8,999 nt of DNA from Palsa-459 sp035937595 (GTDB lineage: Bacteria; Actinomycetota; Acidimicrobiia; Acidimicrobiales; RAAP-2), in contig DASZHS010000069.1 of NCBI GenBank assembly GCA_035937595.1, positions 1 through 8,999 of the forward strand, written 5' to 3'. The notes under the pieces are model-generated. The model did not search any database and was not told the origin of the DNA. It saw only the letters and a list, made by a program, of their open reading frames with translations. The first letter of the stretch is position 1, and each line of letters starts with the position of its first letter. Shown here piece after piece: positions 6,282 to 8,999 of this stretch. The position numbers and the translations under genes are program-made.

Positions 6282-7334
6282 ATGGCGACGGACGACCAGA
6301 ACAAGGCCCTCGACAGCGCGCTGACGGCGATCGAGAAGCAGTTCGGCAAGGGCTCGATCATGCGGCTGGGGGAGAACGTCCACATGCAGATCGACTCGAT
6401 CCCGACCGGTGCCCTCGCCCTCGATCTGGCCCTCGGGATCGGCGGGCTGCCCCGCGGCCGCATCGTCGAGATCTACGGCCCCGAGTCCTCGGGCAAGTCC
6501 ACGCTCGCGACCCACGTCGTCGCCGAGGCGCAGCGCAACGGGGGCATCTGCGCCTACATCGACGCCGAGCACGCCATGGACCCCGTCTACGCCGCGGCGA
6601 TCGGCGTCAACGTCGACGACCTGCTCATCTCCCAGCCCGACACCGGCGAGCAGGCCCTCGAGATCGCCGACATGCTGATCCGATCGGGCGCCCTCGACGT
6701 GCTCGTCATCGACTCGGTCGCCGCGCTCACCCCGCGCGCCGAGATCGAGGGCGAGATGGGCGACGCGCACGTCGGGCTCCAGGCGAGGCTCATGAGCCAG
6801 GCGCTGCGCAAGATCACGGCGAACCTGTCGAAGTCGAGCACGGTCGCGATCTTCATCAACCAGCTCCGCGAGAAGATCGGCGTCATCTACGGCTCGCCCG
6901 AGGTCACCCCTGGCGGTCGCGCGCTCAAGTTCTACGCCTCGATCCGCATCGACATCCGTCGGATCGAGTCGATCAAGGACGGCGTCGAGATCGTCGGCAA
7001 CCGCACGCGCGCGAAGGTCGTGAAGAACAAGTGCGGTGCGCCGTTCCGCCAGGCGGAGTTCGACATCATGTACGGCCAGGGCATCAGCCGCGAGGGCTCC
7101 CTGCTCGACGTCGCCGTCGAGCTCGGGTTCATCAAGAAGTCCGGCGCGTGGTTCACCTACGAGGGCGAGCAGCTCGGCCAGGGCCGCGAGAACGTGAAGA
7201 CCTACTTGAAAGAGAGCCCCCAGCTGATGGCGGAGATCGACGAGCGGGTTCGCGCCCACCTCGCGCCGCCGGCGACCGACGACGCGGTCGAGGCGTCGAG
7301 CGACGCCGACGACGTCCCGCTGTCCATCGACTGA
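6282..7334 (+). CDS. recA: Recombinase RecA
   Basis: The 350-residue protein is a full-length bacterial RecA without an intein. The Walker A loop is GPESSGKST (66-74), the catalytic Glu is in IDAEHAMDP (93-101), and Walker B is LDVLVIDSVAAL (138-149). The L2 DNA-binding loop begins at Asn193-Gln194 in IFINQLREKIG and ends near GGRALKFYAS. RecA forms filaments on single-stranded DNA, drives strand exchange in recombinational repair, and activates LexA cleavage. Loop L2 reads VIYGSPEVTPGG: Tyr203 and Val208 differ from the usual Phe and Thr, while Gln194, Arg196 and Glu207 are kept. The C-terminus is acidic, ending SSDADDVPLSID, as is usual. The ATG at 6282 is preferred to an in-frame ATG at 6249 because of the Shine-Dalgarno and the conserved N-terminus. 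No recX follows; rsgA does. Confidence 0.98.
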   Translation: MATDDQNKALDSALTAIEKQFGKGSIMRLGENVHMQIDSIPTGALALDLALGIGGLPRGRIVEIYGPESSGKSTLATHVVAEAQRNGGICAYIDAEHAMDPVYAAAIGVNVDDLLISQPDTGEQALEIADMLIRSGALDVLVIDSVAALTPRAEIEGEMGDAHVGLQARLMSQALRKITANLSKSSTVAIFINQLREKIGVIYGSPEVTPGGRALKFYASIRIDIRRIESIKDGVEIVGNRTRAKVVKNKCGAPFRQAEFDIMYGQGISREGSLLDVAVELGFIKKSGAWFTYEGEQLGQGRENVKTYLKESPQLMAEIDERVRAHLAPPATDDAVEASSDADDVPLSID

Positions 7335-7341
7335 CGGGTCG

Positions 7342-7367
7342 GTCGTGCGGGCGCGACGCCGCACGAC
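7342..7367 (+). terminator. Hairpin after recA, probable terminator
   Basis: A perfect 9-bp stem, GTCGTGCGG (7342-7350) with CCGCACGAC (7359-7367), encloses an 8-nt loop and begins 8 nt after the recA stop. There is no T tract, as in many high-GC actinobacterial terminators. The stem ends 4 nt before the -10 element of the next unit, so it also overlies that promoter's -35 region. Confidence 0.6.
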
Positions 7368-7371
7368 GCGG

Positions 7372-7377
7372 TAGGCT
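7372..7377 (+). promoter_or_regulatory. -10 element TAGGCT of the leader peptide-rsgA unit
   Basis: TAGGCT fits TAnnnT and predicts a transcript start near 7384, leaving about 22 nt before the leader ORF. The position between the recA hairpin and a strong ribosome binding site supports a new transcription unit here. No -35 consensus is seen; that region is occupied by the recA hairpin. Confidence 0.5.
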
Positions 7378-7405
7378 GGAGGCCCCACGGAGAGGAGGTG
7401 GCGCA

Positions 7406-7453
7406 ATGACCGTGCAGTCCGCAGTCCCGCCCATCTTCGTGGCGCGCCGCTGA
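7406..7453 (+). CDS. 15-residue ORF, probable leader peptide upstream of rsgA
   Basis: The ORF encodes MTVQSAVPPIFVARR. Its Shine-Dalgarno AGGAGG (7393-7398, within AGAGGAGGTG) is the best in the window and lies 7 nt before the ATG, and a -10 element stands at a suitable distance. It is far too short for a folded protein. The PP at residues 8-9 and IFV at 10-12 recall ribosome-stalling sequences: consecutive prolines slow elongation, and IFV is part of the IFVI stall motif of the ErmC leader. The last four codons form the 5' arm of a hairpin whose 3' arm lies just before the rsgA ribosome binding site. This suggests a translation-sensing leader controlling rsgA. Expression, stalling and conservation are unproven, and it might instead be a translated peptide with no control role. 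Confidence 0.6.
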   Translation: MTVQSAVPPIFVARR

Positions 7454-7477
7454 CCCACCCGTCGAGGGGTGCGCCGC
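7439..7477 (+). promoter_or_regulatory. Leader hairpin A, overlapping the end of the leader ORF
   Basis: GTGGCGCGCC (7439-7448) can pair over all ten positions with GGTGCGCCGC (7468-7477): eight Watson-Crick and two G-U pairs, with a 19-nt loop. The 5' arm starts exactly at the Val12 codon, so a ribosome at the IFV codons would cover or open it. The 3' arm ends 6 nt before the rsgA Shine-Dalgarno. Confidence 0.45.
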
Positions 7478-7498
7478 CCGTCTGAGGGAGCCCCCCTT
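7464..7498 (+). promoter_or_regulatory. Alternative hairpin B around the rsgA ribosome binding site
   Basis: GAGGGG (7464-7469) can pair with CCCCTT (7493-7498; five Watson-Crick and one G-U pair), placing the rsgA Shine-Dalgarno GAGGGAG (7484-7490) in the loop and part of the TTG start in the stem. It shares bases 7468-7469 with hairpin A, so the two compete. G and C runs allow several registers, so this stem is less certain than A. Confidence 0.3.
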
Positions 7499-8522
7499 GT
7501 CCGTCCGTCCTACCGCCTCGCTCGAGGCGATCGGCCTCGACGACGCGCGTCGCGCCGAGGTCGCCGCCCTGGGCACCGAGCACACACCCGGCCGCGTCAC
7601 GCGGATCGATCGCGGCGCCGCGCAGCTCTGCACGTCCACCGGCGACGCCCGAGTGGCGACGTCGCCGGACCTCGACCTCGCCGTCGGCGACTTCGTCGCG
7701 CTCGGCCCGACCGGCGCGATCGACCGCGTGCTCGAGCGCCGCGGCACGGTCACGCGCCTCGTCGGGCACCGGCACGACACCGTCCAGGTCGTCGCCGCGA
7801 ACGTGGACCTGGTCCTCGTCGTCCGACCGCTCGACCTGTCGACGTCGCCCGCACGGATCCAGGCGCTCCTCACGCTCGCCTACGACTCGGGTGCCATGCC
7901 GGTCATCGTGCTCAGCAAGGCCGACCTCGCCGGCGACCTGGACGCCGAGGTCGCGGCCGTCGCCGACGTCGCCCCCGGCATCGAGGTCATCGTCGTGAGC
8001 GTGGTCACCGGGGAGGGCCTCGAGCGGCTTCGCCAGGTCGTCGCGGGGCGGACCGTCGTCTTTCTCGGGGAGTCCGGGGGCGGCAAGTCGACGCTCACGA
8101 ACCTCCTCGTCGGCGCCGAGGTCCTCGCCGTCGGCGCGACCCGAGCCGACGGGCAGGGCCGGCACACCACGTCGCACCGCGAGCTCGTCGCGCTGCCCGA
8201 CGGCGGTGCGATCATCGACACGCCGGGGGTGCGTGAGGTGGTCGCCGCGATCACGCGCGAGCAGGTCGACGAGGGGTTCGCCGACATCACGAGCCTCGCG
8301 CAGCGCTGCCGGTTCTCCGACTGCGCGCACACGACCGAGCCCGGCTGTGCGATCGCCGAGGCGCTCGCGGACGGCAGCCTCACCTCGAGCCGAGTGTCGG
8401 CCTACGCCGCGGCGCAGCGCGACGCCATCTGGAACGAGCGCCGCGCCGACAAGGCGGCGCGCGCCGCACAGCGAAAGTCGTGGCGAGCGCTCGAGCGCGC
8501 GCGCCGGACCGACGCGTGGTGA
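7497..8522 (+). CDS. rsgA: Ribosome small subunit-dependent GTPase A (RsgA/YjeQ)
   Basis: The 341-residue protein has the circularly permuted GTPase order diagnostic of RsgA. An N-terminal OB-like domain (about 28-85) is followed by G4 as VLSKAD (138-143), then G1/P-loop GESGGGKST (191-199), G2 around GRHTT (221-225) and G3 DTPG (241-244). The zinc-binding C-terminal domain shows C-x4-C-x-H-x5-C with Cys271, Cys276, His278 and Cys284. RsgA binds the 30S subunit late in maturation and is released on GTP hydrolysis. The P-loop GESGGGKST differs from the commoner GxSGVGKSS form and may mark a paralogous subgroup. The tail is Arg- and Ala-rich, fitting rRNA contact. The TTG start is chosen because GAGGGAG lies 6 nt upstream. 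A putative leader peptide 43 nt upstream suggests translational control. Confidence 0.93.
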   Translation: MSVRPTASLEAIGLDDARRAEVAALGTEHTPGRVTRIDRGAAQLCTSTGDARVATSPDLDLAVGDFVALGPTGAIDRVLERRGTVTRLVGHRHDTVQVVAANVDLVLVVRPLDLSTSPARIQALLTLAYDSGAMPVIVLSKADLAGDLDAEVAAVADVAPGIEVIVVSVVTGEGLERLRQVVAGRTVVFLGESGGGKSTLTNLLVGAEVLAVGATRADGQGRHTTSHRELVALPDGGAIIDTPGVREVVAAITREQVDEGFADITSLAQRCRFSDCAHTTEPGCAIAEALADGSLTSSRVSAYAAAQRDAIWNERRADKAARAAQRKSWRALERARRTDAW

Positions 8523-8547
8523 GGTCGCCCGCCCTCGCACGGCGACC
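8523..8547 (+). terminator. Hairpin directly after rsgA, possible terminator
   Basis: GGTCGCC (8523-8529) pairs perfectly with GGCGACC (8541-8547) across an 11-nt loop, starting at the base after the rsgA stop. A weaker 6-bp hairpin follows (8564-8569 with 8580-8585). Neither has a T tract. The 147-base gap to the next gene supports an end of transcription here. Confidence 0.45.
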
Positions 8548-8581
8548 CGCGTAGGCACGGGCTGGCGCATTCCTGGCGGTG

Positions 8582-8609
8582 CGCCCGGCGGCGGACCGGG
8601 CGTTACAGT
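8582..8609 (+). promoter_or_regulatory. Inverted repeat and -10 element before the SGNH gene
   Basis: CGCCCGG (8582-8588) and CCGGGCG (8596-8602) form a perfect 7-bp inverted repeat with a 7-nt centre. It ends 1 nt before TACAGT (8604-8609), which fits TAnnnT and predicts a start near 8616. The repeat fills the -35 to -10 spacer, so it may be an operator; it could also be a further terminator stem of rsgA. Confidence 0.4.
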
Positions 8610-8669
8610 GGCGCCGTCGCCGGGTCGCGGCACCGCACACCGTCATCACAACCCGCAAGGTTCTCCTGC

Positions 8670-8999
8670 ATGTCCCTTCGGAAGAGGTGGGTCACCGGTC
8701 CGCTCGCGGCGTTCGTCGCTGTGGCCGGGCTCAGCACCCAGGGCGTCGTCCCCCGCGGGCCGGTGAGACCGGGCACGCCCTCCCAGGTCGCCACGCTCGT
8801 CGCGCGGTCGAGCCACGTCACGAAGCTGCCGGGTGCCGCGGTCACCCAGCTCGAGATGAGCAGCCACGACACCACGTTCCGGCTCTACCCGTCGGCGCAG
8901 CCGTGCTCGGGGTCGCTGTCGGGGTGCGTCTTCGGCGACGCCGCCTCGCAGAAGGTCGTCGTCCTGTTCGGCGACTCGCACGTGCTGATGTGGCTCCCA
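8670..8999 (+). CDS. Exported SGNH-domain protein, N-terminal 110 residues (cut by window edge)
   Basis: The ORF starts with ATG at 8670 and runs off the right edge. The first 25-30 residues form a signal peptide or membrane anchor: a basic MSLRKRW start followed by a hydrophobic run PLAAFVAVAGLS. The region CSGSLSGCVFGDAASQKVVVLFGDSHVLMWLP (79-110) matches the start of the SGNH domain fused to, or found with, OafA-type acyltransferases: a Cys pair (79, 86), then the GDSH block at 101-104 with the nucleophile Ser103. Such proteins act outside the membrane in acetylation or deacylation of surface polysaccharides. It appears to be a free-standing SGNH protein, since no acyltransferase membrane domain precedes it. 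AAGG at 8657-8660 is a modest Shine-Dalgarno, 9 nt from the ATG. Domain assignment is good; the substrate is unknown. Confidence 0.75.
   Translation, partial: MSLRKRWVTGPLAAFVAVAGLSTQGVVPRGPVRPGTPSQVATLVARSSHVTKLPGAAVTQLEMSSHDTTFRLYPSAQPCSGSLSGCVFGDAASQKVVVLFGDSHVLMWLP

Noticed and set aside
5676..8633. 985-codon open frame on the minus strand across thpR, recA and rsgA
   Set aside because: It is antisense to firmly identified genes and has low-complexity Arg/Asp/Val composition, so it is an artefact of high GC.
8646..8981. Minus-strand ORF of 111 codons over the SGNH gene
   Set aside because: The plus strand here has a signal peptide and a clear GDSH block, so the minus frame is a shadow.

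Overview
The window is very GC-rich chromosomal DNA with strong GC preference at third codon positions. It carries a recA gene under a Gram-positive type LexA box (CGAAC-N4-GTTCG), and several genes seem to use leaderless or very short-leader transcripts with GTG starts. This fits a high-GC Actinomycetota. An Acidimicrobiia-like lineage is a guess from overall style only; no rRNA or other firm marker is present. I see no tRNA, rRNA, insertion sequence, CRISPR array or prophage gene.

Left part (1-2724), surface glycan genes: a family 2 glycosyltransferase on the minus strand, cut by the window edge, stands divergent from a SAM-dependent methyltransferase. A GT-B (family 4-like) glycosyltransferase follows. 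The intergenic space between the divergent genes holds a 12-bp perfect palindrome. The methyltransferase and the GT-B gene each have a TAnnnT element 6-7 nt before a GTG start, which suggests leaderless mRNAs.

Middle part (2725-6174), metabolism: a cytoplasmic serine hydrolase of the class C beta-lactamase fold with family VIII esterase motifs, then an APC-superfamily amino acid permease followed after 10 nt by a 2H phosphoesterase (ThpR-like RNA 2',3'-cyclic phosphodiesterase).

Right part (6175-8999), housekeeping and stress: recA with a perfect LexA box over its promoter and a GC-rich hairpin after its stop. Next comes a 15-codon ORF with a near-perfect Shine-Dalgarno (MTVQSAVPPIFVARR) that looks like a leader peptide. 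It lies before rsgA, a circularly permuted ribosome-maturation GTPase, and the sequence between them can form two mutually exclusive hairpins. The window ends in a secreted or membrane-anchored SGNH-domain protein, probably again for surface polysaccharide modification.

The leader-peptide and hairpin arrangement before rsgA is the best candidate for an undescribed element. It resembles ribosome-mediated attenuation of translation, but the direction of control cannot be read from the sequence. The rest is ordinary core genome with good family assignments.
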